DNA of 24,688 nt from Gudongella sp964604145. GTDB lineage: Bacteria > Bacillota > Clostridia > Tissierellales > Tissierellaceae. The stretch is taken from NCBI GenBank assembly GCA_964604145.1, contig CAZRXS010000018.1, positions 1 to 24,688 of the forward strand, read 5' to 3'. Shown here in pieces: positions 1-6,944 of this stretch. The stretch's first letter is position 1, and every line of letters begins with the position of its first letter. The translations under genes and the position numbers were made by a program. The notes beneath the pieces were generated by a model. That model worked only from the letters and a program-made list of their open reading frames with translations, ran no database searches and was not told the DNA's origin.

Positions 1-1099
1 TTATGTAATTTATCAATCCACCACCTAAAATTAGCCAAACAGTATTTATCTTAAACTTCATTAATCCTATCATAGATAATATAAAGATAATAGCCAAGGG
101 AATACTTGTTATTGATCCAAGTCCTAGCTTTATTGATACAAATAACATCAAGACTACAGAGGCTATATTTAATCCATCTAAAGCACCTGATAACCACTTG
201 GATTTCCTTGCTCGTGGAATTATAGGTTTGAGTATAGCAATAATAATAAAAGCTGGTAAAAATATTCCGATGGTAGCTAGTATTGCTCCGGTATACCCTC
301 CCAATAGATAGCCTATAAAGGTTGAAGTTGTAAATACAGGACCTGGTGTAAATTGGCCCACTGCGACAGCATCAAGGATCTGTTGCTGTGTCAAGACTCC
401 CAACTTTTCAACAAACTCAGCCTCTAAGAAAGCCAACAATACATAGCCACTGCCATAAAGTACAGAACCTATTTTTAGAAATGTTAAAAAAATCATAGGA
501 AGGCTTAGAGCATATGTCCTATTAAAAATCTTCTCCCTATTCTTATACACCATCATTAACAAAGCTGCCAAGAATAAGAGTGGTATTTCAGAAAGTCCAA
601 AATAATAAACCACTCCTATAAATGTCGCAAACAAGAATGAAGGTCTTGTCTTTACTACCTTAGTAAATAATCTATAAAGAGCACTTATAATAACAGCCAT
701 AATAGCTGCTTTTGCGCCAGCTAAAAAAATGCTAATATCTGGAATAGCCCCATATTTAGTATATGCAAGGGCAAATATTAAAGTTATAAGCATTGCCGGA
801 GTAATAAAGAAGAATCCAGCATTAAACAGCCCCAGCAACCCTCCTCTTTCATACCCCATAAGCATAACCATTTCAGTTGAATTCGGTCCCGGTATTAGGT
901 TGGTAGCACCTATAAAGTCTAAAAACTTTTCTCTGCTAATCCACTTTTTTCTATTAACTACCTCTTCATCAAGCATAGCTATATGGGCAGCAGGTCCACC
1001 AAAGGCTAAAAATCCCATTTTGAGAAATAGCCTTGTAATTTGTCTTTGTATTATTCTCTTTTCACTTTTATTTAAAAATTTATATTCTCTATCTGCCAT
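1..1099 (-). CDS. chrA: Chromate transporter (CHR family), 3' end outside the window
   Basis: Integral membrane carrier of the CHR family, whose characterised members export chromate. Translation from ATG at 1099 is open to base 1 with no stop (about 366 residues), so the C-terminus lies beyond the left edge; full-length two-domain members are around 390-400 residues. Both halves carry the family signatures: FGGPAAHIAM and IPGPNSTEMVMLMGY near the N-terminus, and the matching FTPGPVFTTSTFIGY in the second half, with hydrophobic segments between. AAGGGG lies 7 nt before the ATG, which fixes the start. It is downstream of hcp on the same strand, but a strong hairpin (1212-1243) separates them, so it probably has its own promoter. 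Substrate is inferred from family only; many genomic CHR proteins have never been tested. Confidence 0.88.
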   Translation of the reverse strand, partial: MADREYKFLNKSEKRIIQRQITRLFLKMGFLAFGGPAAHIAMLDEEVVNRKKWISREKFLDFIGATNLIPGPNSTEMVMLMGYERGGLLGLFNAGFFFITPAMLITLIFALAYTKYGAIPDISIFLAGAKAAIMAVIISALYRLFTKVVKTRPSFLFATFIGVVYYFGLSEIPLLFLAALLMMVYKNREKIFNRTYALSLPMIFLTFLKIGSVLYGSGYVLLAFLEAEFVEKLGVLTQQQILDAVAVGQFTPGPVFTTSTFIGYLLGGYTGAILATIGIFLPAFIIIAILKPIIPRARKSKWLSGALDGLNIASVVLMLFVSIKLGLGSITSIPLAIIFILSMIGLMKFKINTVWLILGGGLINYI

Positions 1100-1211
1100 T
1101 CTCTTACCCCTTAAATGATTAGATATCTATTTTTACCCTAAATACTTAGTGTTGAACAACTAAAGACTTATTTATATTAAAGAATGGAGAATTTCATCAT
1201 GCACCCATATA

Positions 1212-1243
1212 AAAAATGTCCCTCAAATTAAAGGGACATTTTT
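1212..1243 (-). terminator. Intrinsic terminator downstream of hcp
   Basis: Perfect 11-bp inverted repeat AAAAATGTCCC (1212-1222) / GGGACATTTTT (1233-1243) with a 10-nt loop, starting 22 nt after the hcp stop. Read on the minus strand the GC part is followed by a T run, so it should end hcp transcription before chrA. The A/T symmetry would let it work on the plus strand too, but no plus-strand gene precedes it. Confidence 0.85.
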
Positions 1244-1264
1244 ATCTAAATTTATTATTCTTTT

Positions 1265-2923
1265 TTATGCTAGGAACATATTTATATCTGATTCAACATC
1301 TGAGATTGCTCCAATCCCAAAGTTTTCAACAAGTACTTTAGCTACATTTGGTGATAAGAATGCCGGTAGTGTTGGTCCTAAGTGGATGTTTTTAACTCCT
1401 AAGGACAGTAATGCAAGAAGGACTATTACAGCCTTTTGCTCATACCATGCAATATTATATGCTATTGGTAAATCATTTATATCGTTAAGTTCAAATACTT
1501 CTTTTAATTTCATGGCTATTACAGCTAATGAATATGAGTCATTACACTGTCCAGCATCTAGTACTCTTGGTATTCCACCGATATCTCCAAGATTTAGTTT
1601 ATTGTATCTAAACTTAGCACATCCTGCAGTAAGAATTACTGTGTCTTTTGGTAGCGCTGCTGCAAAGTCAGTATAGTAGCTTCTACCTTTTTGTCTTCCG
1701 TCACAACCTGCCATTACAAAGAATTTCTTTATAGCTCCAGATTTAACTGCATCTACTATTTTATCTGCAAGTGCAAAAACTTGAGCGTGGGCAAATCCTC
1801 CAACAATTTTACCTGTTTCGATTTCTGTTGGTGCTGGAAGTCTTTTAGCATGTGCTATTACTGCTGAGAAGTCTTTTGGTGCGCCATCTACTCTATCAGG
1901 GATATGTTTAAAGCCTGGATATCCTGATGAACCTGTCGTATAAACTCTATCTGCATAAACAGCTTTTGGTGGAACTATACAGTTTGTAGTAAATAGGACT
2001 GCTCCATTAAACTTTTCAAACTCTTCTTTTTGAGCCCACCATGAGCCACCGTAATTACCTACAAAGTTGTCGTATTTCTTAAATGACGGGTAGTAGTTTG
2101 CTGGTAGCATCTCACCGTGAGTGTATATATCCACTCCACTATCTTTAGCTTGTTCCAATAGTTCCTCAAAATCTTTTAAATCATGGCCTGAGACTAATAT
2201 TGCAGGATTATTTCTAACTCCAATATTAACTTCAGTTATTTCTGGATTACCATAAATACTTGTATTGGCTTTATCAAGTAAGGCCATTGTAGTAACTCCA
2301 TATTCACCTGTCTCAAGTACAAGCGCTACTAATTCATCAGCACTTAAACTATCATCCATTGTTGCATTAAGAGCACGTCTTATAAACTTAGATATTTCCT
2401 TATCTTCAAAACCCAAGTTGTCAGCATGTTCAGCATATGCTGCCATTCCTTTTAATCCATATATAACTAATTCCCTAAGAGATCTAACATCTTCATTTTC
2501 TGTAGCAAGAATTCCAACTTCTTTTGAGTTAGCTTTAAAGACAATTTCATCTCTGCTGTTTAAACTAAATGTCGATGCATCTTTTAGATTATCTAAGTTT
2601 GCACCCTTTTCTTTAAGTAAGTTTCTCAATTCTTCTCTTTTAAGAAGTACTTCCTTAATTTTTTCAAAGAATCTTTCCTTGTCAAAGTTTGCATTTGTAA
2701 TAGTCATAAACAGGCCCTCTATTATAAGTCTATCAAGTCCTGCCACTTCTAGACCAGCCTCATCTGCTCTTACTCCTAACTCAGAAATTCCTTTTAATGA
2801 ATATACCATTAAGTCTTGAAGATTTGCTACTTCGCTAGTCTTCCCACATACTCCAACCTTAGTACAAGCTTCATTTCCTAAGGCCTCCTGACACTGAAAG
2901 CAAAACATATTTGTTTCTCTCAT
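1265..2923 (-). CDS. hcp: Hydroxylamine reductase / hybrid cluster protein
   Basis: Cytoplasmic iron-sulfur protein; family members reduce hydroxylamine in vitro and are linked to nitric oxide and nitrosative-stress handling in anaerobes. About 552 residues, normal length. The N-terminal cluster motif is C-x2-C-x8-C-x5-C (CFQCQE...CTKVGVC), the spacing of strict-anaerobe Hcp that binds a cubane cluster rather than the longer spacing of enterobacterial Hcp. Likely hybrid-cluster ligands are all visible: His in SGHDLKDF, Glu in THGEML, Cys in TTNCIVPP, MAGCDGR, TAGCAKF and GQCNDS, and Glu/Lys in WYEQKA. I place the start at ATG 2923: an earlier in-frame ATG (2941) overlaps the GGAGGG (2934-2939) that sits 10 nt before 2923. 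No hcr reductase gene is adjacent. Very secure. Confidence 0.97.
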   Translation of the reverse strand: MRETNMFCFQCQEALGNEACTKVGVCGKTSEVANLQDLMVYSLKGISELGVRADEAGLEVAGLDRLIIEGLFMTITNANFDKERFFEKIKEVLLKREELRNLLKEKGANLDNLKDASTFSLNSRDEIVFKANSKEVGILATENEDVRSLRELVIYGLKGMAAYAEHADNLGFEDKEISKFIRRALNATMDDSLSADELVALVLETGEYGVTTMALLDKANTSIYGNPEITEVNIGVRNNPAILVSGHDLKDFEELLEQAKDSGVDIYTHGEMLPANYYPSFKKYDNFVGNYGGSWWAQKEEFEKFNGAVLFTTNCIVPPKAVYADRVYTTGSSGYPGFKHIPDRVDGAPKDFSAVIAHAKRLPAPTEIETGKIVGGFAHAQVFALADKIVDAVKSGAIKKFFVMAGCDGRQKGRSYYTDFAAALPKDTVILTAGCAKFRYNKLNLGDIGGIPRVLDAGQCNDSYSLAVIAMKLKEVFELNDINDLPIAYNIAWYEQKAVIVLLALLSLGVKNIHLGPTLPAFLSPNVAKVLVENFGIGAISDVESDINMFLA

Positions 2924-3167
2924 ATTATATAGTCCCTCCATTTGATTTATTGTTTTTATTCAACAAATACTATCTTACTCTATGGGCAAAGTTAAATCGT
3001 TGTAACACAATTGTATGTGATTTTTATATTTTTGTCAATCGAAAAATCCCTACTTTGTAGTTATTCTATCGACCAAAGTATCTTGTCTTATCTTAAAATG
3101 ATATTGTTGGAAAAGAACTTGCTTAAGTGTTAAAATATAGAAGACAATGTGGAACTTAAGGATTTAT
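2924..3167. other. Divergent intergenic region between hcp and the PLP-enzyme gene
   Basis: About 240 AT-rich bases holding the promoters of two divergent genes. On the hcp side I see no convincing -10/-35 pair. GTTA-N8-TAAC occurs near 2992-3007 and ACAATTGT near 3008-3015, but neither fits the FNR, Rex or HcpR operator spacing I know, so I do not assign a regulator. The plus-strand promoter candidate is listed separately. Confidence 0.4.
3107..3136 (+). promoter_or_regulatory. Candidate promoter for the D-cysteine desulfhydrase-like gene
   Basis: TTGGAA (3107-3112) and TAAAAT (3131-3136) are 18 nt apart, a fair match to a vegetative sigma-factor promoter. It would give a leader of about 60 nt that includes the short upstream reading frame at 3168. 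Spacing and the T-rich context support it; there is no experimental sign. Confidence 0.45.
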
Positions 3168-3215
3168 ATGGCTGTTATTCTAAAAAATAGAAAGGTTGTG
3201 CTTTATGGAACATAG
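3168..3215 (+). CDS. Possible 15-codon upstream reading frame (leader peptide)
   Basis: ATG at 3168 has AAGGA 5 nt upstream (3158-3162), a better-placed ribosome site than many real genes have. It encodes 15 residues (MAVILKNRKVVLYGT) and stops at 3213-3215, overlapping the start of the downstream enzyme gene (ATG 3205) by 11 nt in another frame. The arrangement would suit translational coupling or attenuation. The peptide has no cysteine run or other sensor signature, so a regulatory job is only a suggestion; it could equally be chance. Confidence 0.3.
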   Translation: MAVILKNRKVVLYGT

Positions 3216-4194
3216 TCGAATTTTTATAGCAAATTTACCAACACCCATTCAAAAATTGAATAAACTCAGTGATAAGTATGGGATGGGAATATACCTGAAA
3301 AGAGATGATTTTACTGGGTCAGAAGTATCAGGAAATAAAGTAAGAAAGCTAGAGTTTGCAATTGGGGAAGCAATTGCAAAAGGTTGTGATACGATTATTA
3401 CAGCTGGTGCTATTCAGTCAAATCATTGTAGGGCAACAGCTGCAGTTGCTGCAAAACTAGGGTTAAACTGTGAACTAGTTATTAGGGGTGAAAAACCCAA
3501 TGACTTTGAGGGAAATCTTTTTCTTGATAACATGCTAGGAGCTAATGTCCATTATATATCTTCTGAGGAATCACGAGAGGAAGCAATGGAAAGAATTAAC
3601 AAAGAATTAAGTAGTAAAGGAAAAAAAGGATACATTATTCCAATTGGAGCTTCTAATGCAGTTGGTTCTCTGGGTTATGCTGAAAACATCAAAGAAATCG
3701 TAAAACAAGAACAAGAATTAGGTATAGAATTTGATGCCATAGTAGTCCCTGTTGGATCAGGTGGTACATACGCTGGATTATGGTATGCTAATGAAGATTT
3801 AGAAAAAGCAAAAGATATAGTGGGCTTTAGTGTATCTGATACCACAGAAGAGTTTACATTAGCTGTAAAGAACATCTTAATCGATATGTATAAAAGAGAC
3901 GAAGTCATTAAAGAAAGTATCGATGAGACCCGTATAATAATTAATGATGTTTACCTAGGAGATGGTTACGCCTTAAGCAGAAAGAACGAAATAGAGTTTA
4001 TTTGTGAAATTGCTAAAATGGAAGGGTTTGTTTTGGACCCTGTATATACAGGAAAGGCATTTCTTGGACTGATAAGTGAAATCGAAAGTGGAAGTTTCAA
4101 CAAATACAAGAATATTTTATTTATCCATACTGGTGGTTTACTTGGGTGGACAAGTAAACAAAGGAAAATGGCCATGGATATAGTTGTAAAGTAA
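3205..4194 (+). CDS. D-cysteine desulfhydrase-like PLP-dependent enzyme (ACC deaminase family)
   Basis: Fold-type II pyridoxal-phosphate enzyme, 329 residues, close to the D-cysteine desulfhydrase / ACC deaminase family. The PLP lysine is K45 in SGNKVRKLE; the substrate-carboxylate loop is QSNHCRATAA (71-80), the phosphate-binding loop GSGGT (184-188), and DPVYTGKA (278-285) plus HTGG (308-311) complete the active site. Members release sulfide, ammonia and pyruvate from D-cysteine or act on related amino acids; the exact substrate cannot be read here. Start at ATG 3205 because AAAGG lies 9 nt upstream; an in-frame TTG at 3196 touches that site directly. The last lysine codon is now AA from the gene plus G from an IS66 element, and the stop TAA also belongs to the element. 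The empty site reads GTA AAA TAA, so the protein is the same as before the insertion. Confidence 0.88.
   Translation: MEHSRIFIANLPTPIQKLNKLSDKYGMGIYLKRDDFTGSEVSGNKVRKLEFAIGEAIAKGCDTIITAGAIQSNHCRATAAVAAKLGLNCELVIRGEKPNDFEGNLFLDNMLGANVHYISSEESREEAMERINKELSSKGKKGYIIPIGASNAVGSLGYAENIKEIVKQEQELGIEFDAIVVPVGSGGTYAGLWYANEDLEKAKDIVGFSVSDTTEEFTLAVKNILIDMYKRDEVIKESIDETRIIINDVYLGDGYALSRKNEIEFICEIAKMEGFVLDPVYTGKAFLGLISEIESGSFNKYKNILFIHTGGLLGWTSKQRKMAMDIVVK
4183..4190. repeat. IS66 target-site duplication, left copy
   Basis: GTTGTAAA directly before the left end of the element; an identical copy lies at 6824-6831. Eight base pairs is the duplication length typical of the IS66 family. This copy forms the last codons of the PLP-enzyme gene. 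Confidence 0.95.
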
Positions 4195-4215
4195 GCGCTC
4201 AATAAAAGACGTATT
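4191..4215 (+). repeat. IS66 left terminal inverted repeat
   Basis: Starts GTAAGCG and shares CAATAA, AGA and GTATT with the right end; 21 of 25 positions agree. The first bases of this repeat complete the Lys codon (AAG) and supply the TAA stop of the interrupted upstream gene. Confidence 0.92.
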
Positions 4216-4223
4216 GTATAACA

Positions 4224-4250
4224 ATAAGGATATCGCTATGATATCCTTAT
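4224..4250 (-). terminator. Hairpin downstream of tnpC, weak terminator candidate
   Basis: Perfect 11-bp stem ATAAGGATATC (4224-4234) / GATATCCTTAT (4240-4250), 5-nt loop, 8 nt past the tnpC stop. The downstream tract on the minus strand (TTGTTATACAA) is only moderately T-rich and on the plus strand it is poor. It may limit transcripts leaving or entering the element. Confidence 0.5.
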
Positions 4251-4257
4251 AATAGTA

Positions 4258-5856
4258 TTAATCTATTTTGCATGTTCTTTGGATTAGATCATCCCAGGGC
4301 ATCATTAAATCTAGAACATTTGGATTGGTTTTTACATTAGATCCTGGTAATCTTGATAATATAAATTCTAAGTATTTGTATGGGTTTAAGCCATTGGCTT
4401 TGGCTGTTTCTACTAGTGAATAGACGCAGGCACTTGCTTCGGCTCCTTTCGGACTCCCACAAAATGTCCAGTTTTTCCTACCAATAGTAAAGGGTCTTAT
4501 GCTGTTTTCTGCTATATTGTTTGAGATTACACAATTGCCATCTTCTAGATAGGTTTCTAATTCTTCTTTATGGTTTAATCCATATTGGAGGGCTTTTCCT
4601 ATTTTTGATTTGGGTAAGACTTTTTGGTTAGCTATTTTTAGCCATGACCAAAAGGCCTCCAGAAGGGGTTTTTCCTTTTCTAGACGCTTAATTTGTCTTA
4701 TCTCTGGGGTAAGGTTTTTAAATTCTCTTTCCCATTCAAAGAGTTTATTTATATAGGCTATTCCCTGTGATGGAAGGGTAGCTTCTTCGCTTTTCATATC
4801 CTTTGGAAGGCTATCATTAAAGTACCTTCTTAGGTGGGCCCAACATAGACACCTCTTTATATTTTCTACTTTATTGTAGCCTGTATATCCATCTGTGTGG
4901 AGGTATCCACTAAAGCCTTTAAGGAAGTCCCTGGGATAGTCCCCTGTCCTTCCAGGGCTATATCTAAATATTCTAATTCCCCTATCTGTATTGGTTGAAG
5001 TTGAGTATACCCACATGTAGGATTTTGTGGTATTTTCTTTTCCTTCTTCATTTAATACTTGGACTGGGGTTTCGTCTGCATGAAGATATTTTTCATTTAA
5101 TAGCTCTTCTTGCAGCCTATCTACTAGCGAATAAAGCCATTCTTCGGATGTTTTGATTATCCAGTTTGCTAGGGTTTGTCTTTTTATTTCAAAGCCCATT
5201 TGCTTCCAGTCTTTTTCCTGCCTGCATAGGGGGACTGCTTGGACAAATTTTTGATACATGGTCCAAGCTACAGAAGATGCTGTGGCATAGGAATGCTGAA
5301 GTACAGGTTCTGGTGTATAGGGGTTATACATGCCTGACCTACCTTCTTTTTTGCATCTTCTGCATTCATATGTTTCTTGATATATATTTACTACTGATAT
5401 TTCTGCCGGTATGTATTTTATTTCTGATCTTAAAAACTTCTTTCCTACTACGCTTAGTTTATTTCCATCTACTGGGCATATTTGCTGGGATTCTTCTAGT
5501 TTGTATACTTGTTCTTGACTTGGAAGGCCTTCAAACAAGACTTTTCTTTTATAGCCTTTTCTTGTCTTCTTTATGGGCTCTTCAAAGGGAACTTCTTCAA
5601 GGACACCTAAATCCATTTCTATTTCAGGCTCATCAAAAAGGCCTAGCTCCATATCAGATATTACTAGTTGCCCATCTATGGCTGAGGTCTTTTCTGTTTG
5701 CCTACCATAGAGTTTCTTTATTAAATATTCCATATTCTCATTAGCTCTTTTTAGTTCATTTTCCAGGGATTCTATACTTTTACTTTGAGTTTCTATGGTC
5801 TTGTTTTGGGATTCAATTGTAGTTTGGAGCGTCTTTATTAAAACCTCATTAGTCAT
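4258..5856 (-). CDS. tnpC: IS66 family transposase (DDE), TnpC
   Basis: Catalytic transposase of the IS66 element, 532 residues, full length. Order of parts: N-terminal coiled coil (about 1-48) ending in the LYGRQTEK version of the family L-F-G-R-x-S-E-K motif; zinc-ribbon region with C127 and the pair C165/C168; DDE catalytic core with D261 (HADETP), D322 (HTDGYTG) and E450 (NNIAENSIRP); and the short C-terminal domain around PWDD (520-523). The first half of the zinc ribbon reads CPVDG, where members usually have CPxCG, so one metal ligand seems lost. AAAGGG lies about 11 nt before the ATG. It is 113 nt downstream of tnpB, across a terminator-like hairpin. Confidence 0.96.
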   Translation of the reverse strand: MTNEVLIKTLQTTIESQNKTIETQSKSIESLENELKRANENMEYLIKKLYGRQTEKTSAIDGQLVISDMELGLFDEPEIEMDLGVLEEVPFEEPIKKTRKGYKRKVLFEGLPSQEQVYKLEESQQICPVDGNKLSVVGKKFLRSEIKYIPAEISVVNIYQETYECRRCKKEGRSGMYNPYTPEPVLQHSYATASSVAWTMYQKFVQAVPLCRQEKDWKQMGFEIKRQTLANWIIKTSEEWLYSLVDRLQEELLNEKYLHADETPVQVLNEEGKENTTKSYMWVYSTSTNTDRGIRIFRYSPGRTGDYPRDFLKGFSGYLHTDGYTGYNKVENIKRCLCWAHLRRYFNDSLPKDMKSEEATLPSQGIAYINKLFEWEREFKNLTPEIRQIKRLEKEKPLLEAFWSWLKIANQKVLPKSKIGKALQYGLNHKEELETYLEDGNCVISNNIAENSIRPFTIGRKNWTFCGSPKGAEASACVYSLVETAKANGLNPYKYLEFILSRLPGSNVKTNPNVLDLMMPWDDLIQRTCKID

Positions 5857-5916
5857 TGAAATCTAGCCCTTTCCCTTAAGTTGTATTCTAAGATAATTAT
5901 ACCACTTTTTGCTATC

Positions 5917-5970
5917 AAAAACAAGAAAAAGATACCTGAAACTATTGAATTTTCAACATTTTCAAGTATC
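5917..5970 (-). terminator. Terminator-like hairpin between tnpB and tnpC
   Basis: Minus strand: GATACTTGAAA (5970-5960) can pair with TTTCAGGTATC (5941-5931), ten Watson-Crick pairs and one G-U, with an 18-nt loop, followed at once by TTTTTCTTGTTTTT. It begins at the last base of the tnpB stop codon. This is a good intrinsic-terminator shape inside a transposase operon and would lower tnpC expression relative to tnpA and tnpB. Confidence 0.65.
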
Positions 5971-6326
5971 TATATTATTATCTTCTTATCTAATTTTTCA
6001 ATGGCTTTTTTCTGGTCAATGGCTAGTCCCTCTATTAGCCATCTGTATTGCTGGGGTGTAATTTCTCTAACCTCTTCTGTGGTTCTAGGCCACTGGAATA
6101 CTCCACCTTCTAATCTTTTGTATAGGAGGAGGAAACCATCTCCCTCCCAAAGTAAAGCCTTCATCCTATCTCTCTTTCCACCACAAAAAAGAAAGAGGGC
6201 ATTCTCAAAGGGATTTAGTTTGAAGTTTTGGCTTACTAGGGCTGATAATCCATCTATAGATTTTCTCATATCAGTTTTACCACAGGATATGTAGATTTTT
6301 ATATTATCTGGAAACTTAAGCCTCAT
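5970..6326 (-). CDS. tnpB: IS66 accessory protein TnpB (Orf2)
   Basis: 118 residues, the usual length for the small IS66 Orf2 protein needed for efficient transposition in characterised elements. The family signatures are clear: ISCGKTDMRKSIDGL near residues 14-28 and WEGDGFLLLYKRLEGG in the second half. Its ATG (6326) is only 2 nt beyond the tnpA stop, so translation is probably coupled to tnpA. The gene ends in a terminator-like hairpin before tnpC. Not related to the RNA-guided nuclease also called TnpB. Confidence 0.95.
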   Translation of the reverse strand: MRLKFPDNIKIYISCGKTDMRKSIDGLSALVSQNFKLNPFENALFLFCGGKRDRMKALLWEGDGFLLLYKRLEGGVFQWPRTTEEVREITPQQYRWLIEGLAIDQKKAIEKLDKKIII

Positions 6327-6328
6327 GA

Positions 6329-6691
6329 CTATTTACCTATTAGGTTCAGGATTAAACTCAAGGTTTCTGGATCTGCTCCATTAATAACCTCAACTTCATT
6401 CCCATTGGAACGAAGGATAGCACAGATTCCCTTGTTATTAGGTCTAAATTCTAGTTCAGGATTACTTGCTTTCAATTCTACAAATTGATTTTGTCCTGTA
6501 AGGGCTAGGGTTCCTGCTTTAATTAAAGCCTCTTCTCTAATTATTCTTTGCCAGTAGTAGAATTTACCATGGGACATATTATTTCTTCTACACCATTCCC
6601 TAATTGAAAGCCCACTCTCACTCTGCTCCTTGATCAAATCTTGCCATTTTGCTTTATGAATCATATGTTTTGATGCTTTCATAGTGGTCAA
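6329..6691 (-). CDS. tnpA: IS66 accessory protein TnpA (Orf1)
   Basis: Small helix-turn-helix protein of the IS66 element, about 120 residues. Residues roughly 14-50 form the DNA-binding region (WQDLIKEQSESG, REWCRRNNMSHGKFYYWQR). Start: GGAGG on the minus strand lies 8 nt before a TTG (6691), which I favour. The longer frame begins at another TTG (6706) that overlaps this ribosome site, and the first ATG (6682) is 17 nt from it. First gene of the tnpA-tnpB-tnpC operon, just downstream of a promoter hidden in an inverted repeat. Confidence 0.9.
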   Translation of the reverse strand: MTTMKASKHMIHKAKWQDLIKEQSESGLSIREWCRRNNMSHGKFYYWQRIIREEALIKAGTLALTGQNQFVELKASNPELEFRPNNKGICAILRSNGNEVEVINGADPETLSLILNLIGK

Positions 6692-6719
6692 ATTATCATC
6701 CTCCAAGATTTATTCAAGT

Positions 6720-6757
6720 GTTCTAATGTTGGCAAAGTGTATTGTCAACATTAGAAC
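6720..6757 (-). promoter_or_regulatory. tnpA promoter embedded in a 12-bp inverted repeat
   Basis: Perfect 12-bp arms GTTCTAATGTTG (6720-6731) and CAACATTAGAAC (6746-6757) with a 14-nt loop. On the minus strand a consensus -35 TTGACA (6748-6743) begins in the upstream arm and, 17 nt on, TAGAAC (6725-6720) at the end of the other arm can serve as -10. A transcript started here lacks the hairpin, while RNA reading in from outside would carry it just ahead of the tnpA ribosome site. Confidence 0.6.
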
Positions 6758-6798
6758 GCCCTGTGTTTTGTATTATCTCATCTTGGAGTAGAATTTAA

Positions 6799-6823
6799 AA
6801 TACATCTATTATTGCTCGCTTAC
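6799..6823 (-). repeat. IS66 right terminal inverted repeat
   Basis: Read inwards it starts GTAAGCGAGCAATAATAG and matches the left end at 21 of 25 positions. Followed by the second target duplication. Confidence 0.92.
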
Positions 6824-6831
6824 GTTGTAAA
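6824..6831. repeat. IS66 target-site duplication, right copy
   Basis: GTTGTAAA, identical to 4183-4190. The following bases ATAA show that the undisturbed gene ended GTT GTA AAA TAA. Confidence 0.95.
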
Positions 6832-6858
6832 ATAATTTAATTGAAGTAAGTTAAGTAG

Positions 6859-6886
6859 AAAAAAACACCCTTTGAGGTGTTTTTTT
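6859..6886. terminator. Bidirectional intrinsic terminator
   Basis: Stem AAAAAAACACC (6859-6869) / GGTGTTTTTTT (6876-6886), 6-nt loop, with A and T runs on the two sides so it works in both directions. It lies 28 nt past the right IS66 duplication: before the insertion it must have ended the PLP-enzyme gene from the left. It still ends the helicase/PLD fragment from the right. Confidence 0.9.
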
Positions 6887-6944
6887 CTGCAGAATGTTTG
6901 ATAATAGAGGGAGTGATTTTACTAAATAAATTTTTCATATATCA

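Larger units (their letters stand above)
4191..6823. mobile_element. Complete IS66-family insertion sequence
   Basis: 2633-bp element with tnpA, tnpB and tnpC on the minus strand. Ends begin GTAAGCG on both sides, the family-type GTAA terminus; the terminal repeats match at 21 of 25 positions (4191-4215 against 6799-6823 reversed). It is flanked by perfect 8-bp duplications GTTGTAAA. All three proteins look full length and the DDE triad is present, so it may still be mobile, and the perfect duplication points to a fairly recent insertion. It carries a promoter-in-hairpin at its upstream end, a terminator-like hairpin between tnpB and tnpC, and a hairpin at its far end. Confidence 0.97.

Noticed and set aside
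729..1118. 129-codon plus-strand frame near the left end
   Set aside because: Antisense of the chromate-transporter gene, which has both family motifs and a good ribosome site.
2265..2819. 184-codon plus-strand frame opposite hcp
   Set aside because: Antisense of a fully conserved hcp gene; serine- and leucine-rich composition typical of a shadow frame.
2985..3030. FNR/HcpR/Rex-type operator for hcp
   Set aside because: TTGTAACACAATTGT and GTTA-N8-TAAC look suggestive, but neither has the arm length or spacing of the known motifs.
3675..4202. Minus-strand frames opposite the PLP-enzyme gene
   Set aside because: Both are antisense of a gene with complete PLP-site motifs; no start signals.
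5166..5744. 192-codon plus-strand frame opposite tnpC
   Set aside because: Lies wholly within the transposase gene, whose catalytic motifs are secure; the product is low-complexity and hydrophobic, and no ribosome site precedes it.
5970..6326. TnpB as an RNA-guided nuclease
   Set aside because: The 118-residue protein is the IS66 Orf2 accessory protein; it has no RuvC motifs and is unrelated to IS200/IS605 TnpB.
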